A stretch of DNA of 18,684 nt from Limnoraphis robusta CS-951 (lineage in GTDB: Bacteria; Cyanobacteriota; Cyanobacteriia; Cyanobacteriales; Microcoleaceae), in the NCBI RefSeq assembly GCF_000972705.2, contig NZ_LATL02000226.1, forward strand, positions 1-18,684, written 5' to 3'. The translations under genes and the position numbers were made by a program. A model generated the notes under the pieces. The model searched no databases. It saw nothing but the letters and a program-made list of their open reading frames with translations, and was not told the DNA's origin. Positions 8,332-14,475 of the stretch are shown one piece after another. Within the stretch, counting starts at the first letter, position 1, and every line of letters begins with the position of its first letter.

Positions 8332-8442
8332 TCAATCCTTTTTGCGCTTATCAAAGAATCTAGCAATAGCCGACCAACACCGTTCTACAGACGCCTGGCA
8401 AGCGTGGGAATTCAAGTCTTTAACAAAAGGGTACATGGCTCG
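8332..8442 (-). pseudogene. tnpB: TnpB N-terminal-region remnant
   Basis: On the minus strand, 36 codons read YPFVKDLNSHACQASVERCW followed by SAIARFFDKRKK, then a TGA. This matches the helical region before the first RuvC segment in TnpB proteins. Beyond the stop, in shifted frames, a weak trace of the usual FPxFKK segment can be seen near 8250-8275. It points the same way as the C-terminal remnant at 7884-8141 and is separated from it by the MITE-like insert, so both are probably pieces of one element that lost roughly its central 170 codons. Confidence 0.7.
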
Positions 8443-8449
8443 GATTCAG

Positions 8450-8578
8450 TTAGTGAACTGGAGGTTTATCCTGGTCTGGTGCCAAAATCACGGAAGCTTC
8501 CGCCAAATCCGCCAACGTTGGTTTGATAGTCTCTAAGGTGTCCTCGGTTAATAACCTGACCTGTTCCCCTGTTTTCAC
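8450..8578 (-). other. Orphan 42-codon open frame beside the tnpB remnant
   Basis: A GTG-started frame right after a stop codon encodes 42 residues, including LTEDTLETIKPTLADLAEAS and ending in APDQDKPPVH. Its composition is protein-like (no low complexity, alternating hydrophobic residues). There is no Shine-Dalgarno. It may be the tail of a gene truncated by transposon activity, or chance. I do not recognise it. Confidence 0.25.
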
Positions 8579-8698
8579 TTATTAACACAACAGTTTTGCA
8601 GTGGGTAGGCAAAATTTTTTTTCTTAACCTTTGAATCGGAATTTACTGTTTATCATTATCGTATTTCGATCAAAACATCCGTGAATTCACTGAATCCC

Positions 8699-8770
8699 TT
8701 TACATTGTGAAACAAAAACAGGTTTACATTTTGAAACAAAAACAGGTTTACATTTTGAAATAAAAAAAAT
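8699..8770 (+). repeat. Three 24-bp direct repeats upstream of the gvpA promoter
   Basis: Copies at 8699-8722 and 8723-8746 differ at one base; the third (8747-8770) keeps the first 14 bases and then decays into an A-run. The core reads TTTACATTTTGAAACAAAAA. They end 12 bases before the -35 of the gvpA promoter. Their phase (24 bases, a little over two helix turns) and position suggest binding sites for an activator or repressor, or an UP-like A-tract element. Confidence 0.7.
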
Positions 8771-8782
8771 GCGGAAAAACTA

Positions 8783-8812
8783 TTGACAAAGAAGAAAAAA
8801 AATTGATATTAT
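8783..8812 (+). promoter_or_regulatory. gvpA promoter (sigma-70 type)
   Basis: TTGACA (8783-8788) and TATTAT (8807-8812) are separated by 18 bases. The -35 is perfect and the -10 matches five of six consensus positions. Transcription should begin near 8819, giving a leader of about 77 bases before gvpA. This is the strongest promoter-like sequence in the window, fitting the very high demand for GvpA. Confidence 0.75.
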
Positions 8813-8896
8813 TCAAACATCAGGAGGGCAAAAGAAAAAACAAATTCCTAAGCCCAAATGAAATCCAAATCAACAATGAGAAAAAGGTAAAAAACC

Positions 8897-9112
8897 ATGG
8901 CTGTCGAAAAAACCAATTCTTCCTCTAGTTTGGCTGAAGTTATTGATCGCATCCTTGATAAAGGGATTGTTATTGATGCTTGGGCTCGTGTGTCTCTTGT
9001 GGGAATTGAATTATTGGCAATTGAAGCCCGAGTCGTGATCGCTTCTGTTGAAACCTACCTGAAATATGCTGAAGCTGTTGGTCTGACTCAATCGGCTGCG
9101 GTTCCTGCCTAA
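8897..9112 (+). CDS. gvpA: Gas vesicle major structural protein GvpA
   Basis: The small hydrophobic protein that assembles into the ribbed shell of the gas vesicle; the helical shell excludes water but lets gas in. All 71 residues match the cyanobacterial form: [19 protein letters not shown], then [19 protein letters not shown] and a short acidic/Ala tail. The alpha-beta-beta-alpha core runs from residue 10 to about 62. The ATG at 8897 follows an A-rich leader with AAGG about ten bases before it. Only one copy is seen in the window, whereas some cyanobacteria carry several. It is separated from gvpC by strong hairpins that should make most transcripts monocistronic. Confidence 0.98.
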
Positions 9113-9123
9113 GAATTGATAGA

Positions 9124-9151
9124 GATTCTTCAATTGCGAGATTGAAGAATC
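9124..9151 (+). terminator. Hairpin directly after gvpA
   Basis: GATTCTTCAAT (9124-9134) and ATTGAAGAATC (9141-9151) form a perfect 11-base stem with a six-base loop. No T-run follows, so it is more likely an mRNA 3'-end stabiliser than a terminator alone. The right arm can also pair with ATTCTCAATC just downstream. Confidence 0.6.
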
Positions 9152-9168
9152 TTCAAATTCTCAATCGG

Positions 9169-9252
9169 TGCCTGCTTTTCTTGAACCCCCGAACTTTCGG
9201 AAAACTTCCTACGATAAGGGTGCGGGAAAAGCAGGCAGGTGTTTCTTTTTTT
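9169..9252 (+). terminator. gvpA-gvpC terminator or attenuator
   Basis: TGCCTGCTTTTC (9169-9180) and GAAAAGCAGGCA (9226-9237) form a perfect 12-base stem with a 45-base loop. Seven Ts follow at 9246-9252. This should stop most gvpA transcription and let a minority continue into gvpC, in line with the large excess of GvpA over GvpC in cyanobacterial vesicles. Confidence 0.7.
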
Positions 9253-9295
9253 AACCCCAGTTGCTGTCAATGTTTCGGCTGGTGAGTGGGGTTAA
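9251..9295 (+). promoter_or_regulatory. Second hairpin upstream of gvpC
   Basis: TTAACCCCA (9251-9259) and TGGGGTTAA (9287-9295) are perfect inverted arms. The left arm overlaps the end of the T-run of the preceding terminator. The structure ends about 20 bases before the gvpC Shine-Dalgarno (GAGGAGA, about 9315-9321). Confidence 0.55.
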
Positions 9296-9328
9296 CCCAT
9301 GAATTAGTGTTATTGAGGAGAACCCCCC

Positions 9329-9715
9329 ATGACTGGTCTCATGGAAAAATTCCGACAGGAGCGTTCATCAATCGCTGAAGAAGTGGCTGAACTCTGCCTA
9401 GATGTCCAAACTTTTCTGTCGGATGTCCAACTTGAAAGACAACAAAAAGCTGAAGATCAAGCGATTTTCCTCCGCCAATTTCACAAAAATTTGCACCAAG
9501 AAAATCGGATGTTTTTAACAGCTATCCAACAAGAACGTCTGTCTCAAGCTCAAAAACAAGCGATTTTCCTCCGCAAATTTCACAAAAACTTGCAACAAGA
9601 AAATCGGATGTTTTTAACAGCCACCCAAAAAGAACGTCTAGCTCAAGCGAAGCAGCAAAAACAAAATTTGCGTCAATTTCGTCAAGAGTTGTCTATCTGT
9701 GTTTTTGGAAAATAA
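9329..9715 (+). CDS. gvpC: Gas vesicle outer reinforcing protein GvpC, short form
   Basis: GvpC lies on the outside of the GvpA shell and stiffens it. The 128 residues contain two full 33-residue repeats (34-66 and 67-99), nearly the same ([20 protein letters not shown] in each), a partial third repeat (100-121) and a divergent leading unit (9-33). At DNA level the 99-base repeats at 9428-9526 and 9527-9625 are almost identical. A clear GAGGAGA lies eight bases before the ATG. Planktothrix has length variants of gvpC; shorter ones are linked to narrower, pressure-resistant vesicles. This copy, of about 15 kDa, is at the short end. The strong repeats make length change by recombination likely. 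Confidence 0.95.
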   Translation: MTGLMEKFRQERSSIAEEVAELCLDVQTFLSDVQLERQQKAEDQAIFLRQFHKNLHQENRMFLTAIQQERLSQAQKQAIFLRKFHKNLQQENRMFLTATQKERLAQAKQQKQNLRQFRQELSICVFGK

Positions 9716-9744
9716 TTCTCTAGGTTCGTTCTAACCCGAATCAA

Positions 9745-9797
9745 GGCTAGAGTAAAAAACCCTCTAGTCGCTTTTTTGCCAGCTAAACTAGAGGGTT
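9745..9797 (+). terminator. Terminator and competing hairpin after gvpC
   Basis: Segment 1 GGCTAGAG (9745-9752) pairs with segment 2 CTCTAGTC (9762-9769, one G-T pair), followed by GC and six Ts: a plausible terminator. Segment 2 in its longer form AACCCTCTAGT (9758-9768) pairs perfectly with segment 3 ACTAGAGGGTT (9787-9797), and this second fold places the T-run in its loop. The two folds exclude each other. The larger fold read on the minus strand is also followed by Ts. Confidence 0.6.
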
Positions 9798-9879
9798 ATC
9801 ATTAAAATACAACAATGAGTTTTAGGTTTTACACCATGTGTGACTAATTCTGCTTCTTTGAGATCCTAAACTCAATTTA

Positions 9880-10018
9880 GAAGTAGAACTCCTGTCCTTA
9901 CGGATTCAGGATTCCTGCAAATAAAGTGCTAGTTACTTTTTACCATTAGCAGGCAATAACGGCTAGTCTTACCGCCTACAGATTCCTAAAACCTGTAGAT
10001 AACCTAAGTATAGCACTG
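9880..10018 (-). mobile_element. Possible IS200/IS605 right-end relic
   Basis: On the minus strand, GGAATCCTGAATCCGTAAGG followed by ACAGGAGTTC has the GAATC, hairpin and GGAG order typical of cyanobacterial tnpB-element right ends (compare the hairpins at 7856-7879 and 18352-18379). CCTG/TCC (9891-9897) pairs with GGA/CAGG (9902-9910). Upstream structure to about 10018 could be scaffold-RNA remnant. No tnpB coding motif is recognisable, so this is a weak call. Confidence 0.3.
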
Positions 10019-10101
10019 TTTTTACAAACTACCACATCTTTATTGCAAGTTGTGAGCTTTCTTCACTGCTCAAATTCATTGACATTTACTGAATTTCCAC
10101 C

Positions 10102-11079
10102 ATGACAGTTGTTGAACATCAAACAAGAAGATCCGTTCTCCGCCTTCGCCCTGGTCAATTTGTCATCACACCGTCGATCCATCAAATGGCAACCCGGGCA
10201 TTACGTTACTTACACTCTGGTTTTTCCATTCATTTGCGTGGCCCAGCAGGAACCGGTAAAACCACACTGGCAATGCACCTCGCCAATTCTTTAGCCAGAC
10301 CTGTGATGCTTCTTTTCGGAGATGATGACTTCACTAGTTCAGATTTAATTGGGAGTCAGTCCGGTTATACCCATAAAAAACTGATGGATAACTATATCCA
10401 CAGCGTTCTCAAAGTTGAGGACGAACTCAAACACAATTGGGTAGATTCTCGATTTACAATGGCTTGTCGAGAAGGATTTACGTTAGTTTATGACGAGTTC
10501 AACCGTTCTCGACCGGAAGTCAACAACGTTTTACTCTCCGCCTTAGAAGAAAAAATCCTCACCCTGCCACCGAGTAGTAATCAACCCGACTATCTGCAAG
10601 TCCATTCTCAATTTCGGGCAATTTTTACCTCCAATCCAGAAGAATATTGTGGAGTTCATTCGACTCAAGATGCCTTAATGGATCGGTTAGTAACGATTAG
10701 TATGCCCGAACCCGATGAACTGACTCAGACTGAAATCCTAGCCCAAAAAACAGGAATTCGTCGAGAAGATGCTTTATTTATTGTGAACCTCGTCAAAACA
10801 TTCCGTCTGAAAACTGCCGCCGAAAAAACGTCGGGTTTGCGATCTTGTTTAATAATTGCCAAAGTCTGCGCTGAACACGATATTATTGCCACCCCCGATC
10901 AAGCAGATTTCCGGGATATTTGTGCAGATGTTCTCTTATCACGGAGCAATTTATCCATTGGTGAATCGACAACCATTTTATGGGAAATTCTGAACGAAAA
11001 GCCAACGGAATCCTTACCGGGTTTAGAGCCAACAGATAGTCCAGTTGCAAGCGCGTTGCCTGCCGATCCTTTTGAGTGA
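10102..11079 (+). CDS. gvpN: Gas vesicle AAA+ ATPase GvpN
   Basis: An MoxR-type AAA+ ATPase found in gas vesicle clusters and needed for growth of the vesicles to full size. The 325 residues carry Walker A GPAGTGKT (47-54), Walker B LVYDEF with Asp131 and Glu132, the GvpN segment [19 protein letters not shown] after it, and a sensor-type TSNPEEY. The C-terminal 30 residues are a Pro/Ser-rich tail. The ATG at 10102 lacks a strong Shine-Dalgarno, consistent with low expression. The stop codon overlaps the GTG that could start gvpJ by four bases (GTGA), so the two are translationally coupled or nearly so. Confidence 0.96.
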   Translation: MTVVEHQTRRSVLRLRPGQFVITPSIHQMATRALRYLHSGFSIHLRGPAGTGKTTLAMHLANSLARPVMLLFGDDDFTSSDLIGSQSGYTHKKLMDNYIHSVLKVEDELKHNWVDSRFTMACREGFTLVYDEFNRSRPEVNNVLLSALEEKILTLPPSSNQPDYLQVHSQFRAIFTSNPEEYCGVHSTQDALMDRLVTISMPEPDELTQTEILAQKTGIRREDALFIVNLVKTFRLKTAAEKTSGLRSCLIIAKVCAEHDIIATPDQADFRDICADVLLSRSNLSIGESTTILWEILNEKPTESLPGLEPTDSPVASALPADPFE

Positions 11080-11519
11080 AACCAACCATGACTTTCTCTA
11101 CTTCTGCCTCACCGATTAAAACCCACTCAAATAACACCCTAACAACGGCGACTCAAGGTTCAAGTTTAGCGGATGTCCTTGAACGAGTTTTAGATAAAGG
11201 AATTGTGATTGCTGGCGATATTTCTGTTGCGATCGCCACGACAGAACTCCTGCATATCCGCATTCGTCTGTTAATTTCCTCTGTTGATAAAGCACGGGAA
11301 ATAGGAATTAATTGGTGGGAAGGTGATCCCTATCTCCATAGCCAATCCCAAACTTTATTAGCAGAAAATCAAGAACTTTCACGCCGACTTCAGACTCTAG
11401 AAACCGAACTTCAAACCTTAAAATCCTTAACCCAAGCGAGTGCAATAGAAAACCATGATTCCAACCCGAACGGTAAAGCACATCCCAAAAAGCCAAAAAA
11501 TCCCCGGCTTAAATCCTAA
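11076..11519 (+). CDS. gvpJ: Minor gas vesicle protein GvpJ (GvpA-like)
   Basis: A minor vesicle protein, likely part of the nucleation or tip complex. Residues 29-69 are a clear GvpA-type core ([20 protein letters not shown] and [13 protein letters not shown]), followed by [17 protein letters not shown], a coiled coil (about 93-118) and a basic Lys/Pro tail. Two starts are possible: GTG at 11076, overlapping the gvpN stop, or ATG at 11088. Neither has a strong Shine-Dalgarno; coupling favours the GTG and codon preference the ATG. The tail is shorter than the repeat-bearing tail I recall for the Anabaena homologue. Confidence 0.93.
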   Translation: MKPTMTFSTSASPIKTHSNNTLTTATQGSSLADVLERVLDKGIVIAGDISVAIATTELLHIRIRLLISSVDKAREIGINWWEGDPYLHSQSQTLLAENQELSRRLQTLETELQTLKSLTQASAIENHDSNPNGKAHPKKPKNPRLKS

Positions 11520-11624
11520 CAAGTTAGAGAGTATCTTCCGTCATTTGAACTTAGATAAAATTTCAAGTTTGCGAAGTTCTACACTTGAACTTCACCGTCA
11601 AAAACAAATTCACTAGCTTCGATT

Positions 11625-12101
11625 ATGACACTTGTTTGCACACCTTGTAATTCGGATAATGAGCTTTTACCTACCTCTTCAGAAAATAAGAGTAAAGCGG
11701 GTTTAGCACCTTTACTTTTAACTGTGGTAGAACTGGTACGCCAGTTGCTAGAAGCTCAAATTATTCGCCGGTTGGAAGGGGGAACTCTCAGCGATTCAGA
11801 TTTAGATAGAGCCGCAGAAAGTCTCCAAAAATTACAAGAACAAATTCTACATTTGTGTACAATTTTTGAAGTCGATCCGAAGGAGTTAAATATCGATCTT
11901 GGAGAATTGGGTAGCCTTTTACCCACTCCAGGAAGCTATTATCCCGGAGAAAGTAGTGCCAATCCTTCTTCAATTTTGGAATTGGTTGACCGACTTTTAA
12001 ATACTGGAGTTGTCGTCGAAGGAAATGTCGATATAGGTTTAGCACAACTTGATTTAATTCATCTAAAGCTTCGGTTAGTGTTAACATCTCAGCCTATTTA
12101 A
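11625..12101 (+). CDS. gvpK: Gas vesicle protein GvpK
   Basis: An essential accessory protein of gas vesicle formation. The 158 residues have a variable N-terminus, the conserved helical part GLAPLLLTVVELVRQLLEAQ to about residue 85, a linker, and a C-terminal segment (115-155: SSILELVDRLL, GVVVEG, LIHLKLRLVLTS). This last part aligns without gaps with the core of GvpA and GvpJ (see findings). The ATG at 11625 follows a 105-base gap after gvpJ without a clear promoter or Shine-Dalgarno. gvpF follows after 15 bases, so the genes are co-transcribed. Confidence 0.93.
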   Translation: MTLVCTPCNSDNELLPTSSENKSKAGLAPLLLTVVELVRQLLEAQIIRRLEGGTLSDSDLDRAAESLQKLQEQILHLCTIFEVDPKELNIDLGELGSLLPTPGSYYPGESSANPSSILELVDRLLNTGVVVEGNVDIGLAQLDLIHLKLRLVLTSQPI

Positions 12102-12116
12102 TTTTGGAGATTATTT

Positions 12117-12851
12117 ATGACTATGGGTCTTTATTTATATGGAATATTTCCCGAGAAAATTCCGGATGAAATGGTTTTGGAAGGGATTGATAAGGAACCA
12201 GTGCATAGTGAATTCATTTCGGGATTTAGTTTTCTCTACTCTCTGGCTCATAAAGAAAAATATTTAGCTTCCCGTCGCCATTTAATTTGCCATGAAACAG
12301 TCTTAGAAAATGTTATGGAAGCAGGATTTCGCACCCTGCTACCCTTACGTTTTGGATTGGTTATCAAAACCTGGGAAACGGTAACACAACAATTGATTGT
12401 TCCTTACCAGGATCAACTCAAGGATTTATTTGCCAAATTGTCAGGAAAACGAGAAGTTAGCATTAAGATTTTTTGGGATAGCCAGTCTGAATTACAAAGA
12501 ATTCTGGAAGTTAACCAGGAGTTAAAACAGCAACGGGATGCCATGATCGGTAAAAACCTGACGATGGAAGAAATTATCCATATTGGTCAACTGATTGAAA
12601 ATAGTTTATTCCAACGGAAACAAGACATTATTCAAGTGTTTCGGGATAACTTAAACGATGCAACTCAAGAGGTTGTAGAAAATGATCCGATGACGGATGA
12701 TATGATTTACAACGCCGCCTATTTAATTCCTTGGGATCAAGAACCTGAATTTAGCCAAAAAGTCGAAGCAATTGACCAAAAATTTGGAGATCGCTTGCGA
12801 ATTCGCTATAACAATTTAACAGCACCCTATACCTTTGCTCAACTCGTGTAA
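12117..12851 (+). CDS. gvpF: Gas vesicle protein GvpF/GvpL family, first copy
   Basis: GvpF/L proteins are accessory factors that bind GvpA and are thought to help its nucleation or keep it from aggregating. The 244 residues begin with the family's YLYGIF strand, carry the LPLRFG motif at 75-80 and have a long central helical region (about 100-210), before ending with a second small domain (RIRYNNLTAPYTFAQLV). GGAG lies about ten bases before the ATG at 12117; Met3 (12123) is an alternative. It sits 15 bases after gvpK and 14 before gvpG. A distant paralogue is at 13771-14463. Confidence 0.94.
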   Translation: MTMGLYLYGIFPEKIPDEMVLEGIDKEPVHSEFISGFSFLYSLAHKEKYLASRRHLICHETVLENVMEAGFRTLLPLRFGLVIKTWETVTQQLIVPYQDQLKDLFAKLSGKREVSIKIFWDSQSELQRILEVNQELKQQRDAMIGKNLTMEEIIHIGQLIENSLFQRKQDIIQVFRDNLNDATQEVVENDPMTDDMIYNAAYLIPWDQEPEFSQKVEAIDQKFGDRLRIRYNNLTAPYTFAQLV

Positions 12852-12865
12852 GGAGATTATAACTT

Positions 12866-13117
12866 ATGTTTTTTGATCTTTTATGCTTGCCGATTACTGG
12901 ACCGATTGGGGGTTTGATGTGGATCGGGGAGAAAATTCAGGAGCGTGCAAACACCGAATATGATGACACCGAAAATTTGCACAAACTGTTATTATCCTTA
13001 CAACTGGCTTATGATATGGGCGATATTTCTGAGGAAGAGTTTGAAATTCAGGAAGAAGAACTGTTATTAAAAATTCAAGCCTTAGAAGAAGAGTCTGTAG
13101 AAAACCAGTCTGAATAA
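12866..13117 (+). CDS. gvpG: Gas vesicle protein GvpG
   Basis: A small accessory protein of the gas vesicle cluster. The 83 residues have the family's N-terminus (LCLPITGPIGGLMWIGEKIQ), then an acidic helical region (ISEEEFEIQEEELLLKIQAL) likely to form a coiled coil. AAGGAGA precedes the ATG at ideal distance. It is the last gene of the gvpN-J-K-F-G run; a hairpin follows about 130 bases later. Confidence 0.92.
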   Translation: MFFDLLCLPITGPIGGLMWIGEKIQERANTEYDDTENLHKLLLSLQLAYDMGDISEEEFEIQEEELLLKIQALEEESVENQSE

Positions 13118-13250
13118 TCTCTCAAAAATTTATGAGTAGAAAAAATCAAAACGATTGTTTGATTCATTATCCTACTCTTGCGTTTTCAAACTTTATTGAT
13201 ACTAGCTAGAGATCGGATATTTTTTTCTCTCATAACTTTTCTTGGTAAAG

Positions 13251-13310
13251 GCGGGTTTTACAAGATCAAGAATTCGAGGAATCCCCTCAAGTTTAACCCG
13301 CTCTTTCTTA
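13251..13310. terminator. Hairpin between the convergent gvpG and gvpV-like genes
   Basis: GCGGGTT (13251-13257) and AACCCGC (13295-13301) form the outer stem; GAGG and CCTC pair within the loop. TCTTTCTT follows on the plus strand. It probably ends the gvpN-G transcript. The arms have the same GCGGGTT/AACCCGC core as the palindromic elements at the left end of the window. Confidence 0.5.
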
Positions 13311-13314
13311 AGCC

Positions 13315-13635
13315 TTAATATTCCAGCTCAAAGGCTTGAAAATTATTGGAGGAGTGAGCAACAGGTTTAGAAGGATGAAGCATTTTAGGGACATTGGGAT
13401 TAGCTTGACGCAAATCTTGGATATTCTGTTCTGTACTCTCAATTTGATGATTCAGAACCGTTAGACGATTTTCTAACTGCTGAATGCGCTGATCCATAAA
13501 TTTTAATTCTTTTTGGATGCGTTGTTTTTCAGTAATCAACTTATAAAGTTCAAGTTGCTGAGATGCTTCAGATTTATTCCGAGGCATGGTGCTAATCTTA
13601 GGTTTAATTGGGCTGGGAAGACGATGGTTTGCCAT
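13315..13635 (-). CDS. gvpV: Coiled-coil protein, probable GvpV
   Basis: A 106-residue protein lying where gvpV occurs in cyanobacterial gas vesicle clusters (between gvpG and a GvpF/L-like gvpW). The N-terminal part holds KPKISTMPRNKSEASQQLEL, followed by a long heptad-rich helix (about 30-78, KQRIQKELKFMDQRIQQLEN) and a Pro-rich tail. The GvpV assignment rests on position and remembered similarity of the ISTMPR..KSEAS part, and is not certain. GAGGAAT lies before the ATG. A TATAAT -10 box with a TGTACA -35 sits upstream. It is reversed relative to all other gvp genes here, so it has its own promoter. Confidence 0.6.
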   Translation of the reverse strand: MANHRLPSPIKPKISTMPRNKSEASQQLELYKLITEKQRIQKELKFMDQRIQQLENRLTVLNHQIESTEQNIQDLRQANPNVPKMLHPSKPVAHSSNNFQAFELEY

Positions 13636-13662
13636 AACAATTCCTCAATAGTTTATAATCTT

Positions 13663-13690
13663 ATTATAGCGAAGAATTGAGTGTTGTACA
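13663..13690 (-). promoter_or_regulatory. Promoter of the gvpV-like gene
   Basis: On the minus strand, TATAAT (13663-13668) lies 16 bases downstream of TGTACA (13685-13690). The -10 is perfect. TGTACA shares four of six positions with the -35 consensus and is itself a palindrome. Confidence 0.5.
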
Positions 13691-13770
13691 TGGCTTTCTT
13701 AAAAAAGACCTCAAACAAAAATTTAACACTCCGATACAAAGATTTGTAAAAGTTTTGAATTTTTCCTTGG

Positions 13771-14463
13771 ATGAGTCCTATGAAATTGTATAATTTATAT
13801 ACTTACGCTTTTTTAAAAACCCCAACAGAAAAATTAAAATTACCTGTTGGAATTACCAACCCCGTGTTACTGATAACTTCTGGTACTCTCTCAGCCGTAG
13901 TTGAACCCGAAGTCTGTTTAGACACCTTACAAAATGATGAAGAATGCTTGATTCAAGCCGTTTTATGTCATGATCGGGTAATCTACGAATTGTTTCAGCA
14001 AACGACTGTTTTACCCTTACGTTTTGGCATCTCGTTTATAGAGGCTAAAAATTTACTCATCCATCTCAATTCTAATGCCCAAGAATACCAAGACAAAATC
14101 GAACAACTCGAGGGAAAAGGGGAATATCTTTTAAAATGTATTCCGCGTAAGCTACAGGAACCTGTGCTATCCCCAGATTTGGGAGGAAGACAATATTTTT
14201 TAGCTAAAAAACAGCACTATCAAGCCCAACAAAACTTTGATATTCTCCAAGGAGCTGAATGGCAAAATATCGTTCATTTAGTGACAGAGAGCTATCCATC
14301 AACGATTATTATTGCTTCGACTGAAGCCGAATCAAGAATTTATCTTTTAGTCAAATTTAAAGATGAATATTTACTAACCGATCAGTTCTTAAATTGGCAA
14401 AAAGCTTGTCCCCGTTGGGAATTACAATTAGGACAAGTTTCTCCACCCTATCACTTTATTTAA
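13771..14463 (+). CDS. gvpW: GvpF/GvpL family protein, second copy (GvpW-like)
   Basis: A second, divergent member of the GvpF/L family: 230 residues, starting with LYNLYTYAF, with LPLRFG at 81-86 as in the first copy, a central helical region with a Gln/Lys-rich stretch, and a C-terminal small domain (RIYLLVKFKDEYLL, YHFI end). In cyanobacteria the distant GvpF/L gene at the end of the cluster is called gvpW; this gene fits in place and family. The start could be 13771 or 13780 (Met4), neither with a good Shine-Dalgarno. It lies only 12 bases before the ArsA-like gene, so both are likely one operon. Confidence 0.8.
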   Translation: MSPMKLYNLYTYAFLKTPTEKLKLPVGITNPVLLITSGTLSAVVEPEVCLDTLQNDEECLIQAVLCHDRVIYELFQQTTVLPLRFGISFIEAKNLLIHLNSNAQEYQDKIEQLEGKGEYLLKCIPRKLQEPVLSPDLGGRQYFLAKKQHYQAQQNFDILQGAEWQNIVHLVTESYPSTIIIASTEAESRIYLLVKFKDEYLLTDQFLNWQKACPRWELQLGQVSPPYHFI

Positions 14464-14475
14464 CTGAGTTTCTGT

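Larger units (their letters stand above)
7845..8896. other. Gap between DUF928 gene and gvpA: transposon debris, then the gvpA regulatory region
   Basis: About 1,050 bases hold a tnpB C-terminal remnant with its end hairpin, a MITE-like insert, a tnpB N-terminal remnant, a short orphan frame, and then an AT-rich stretch with direct repeats and the gvpA promoter. Each is listed separately. No intact gene is present. Confidence 0.85.
9716..10101. other. gvpC-gvpN intergenic region, highly structured
   Basis: These 386 bases hold no gene. They contain competing hairpins just after gvpC (9745-9797), several further inverted repeats (for example GAGTTTTAGG at 9817-9826 with CCTAAACTC at 9865-9873, and CTACAG 9976-9981 with CTGTAG 9993-9998), and a minus-strand sequence resembling the end of an IS200/IS605 element. 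No good promoter for gvpN is seen, so gvpN may depend on read-through from gvpA/gvpC or on a non-consensus promoter. Confidence 0.6.

Noticed and set aside
8249..8536. Plus-strand overlapping open frames of 95 and 77 codons
   Set aside because: They lie antisense to the tnpB remnant; the minus strand carries recognisable TnpB sequence, so these are shadows.
8699..8770. CRISPR-like array from the three tandem repeats
   Set aside because: The repeats are contiguous with no spacers, and no cas gene is present.
10079..10084. TTGACA as -35 of a gvpN promoter
   Set aside because: A matching -10 would lie at or after the gvpN start codon, so it would need a leaderless or internal start; no -10 box is seen there.
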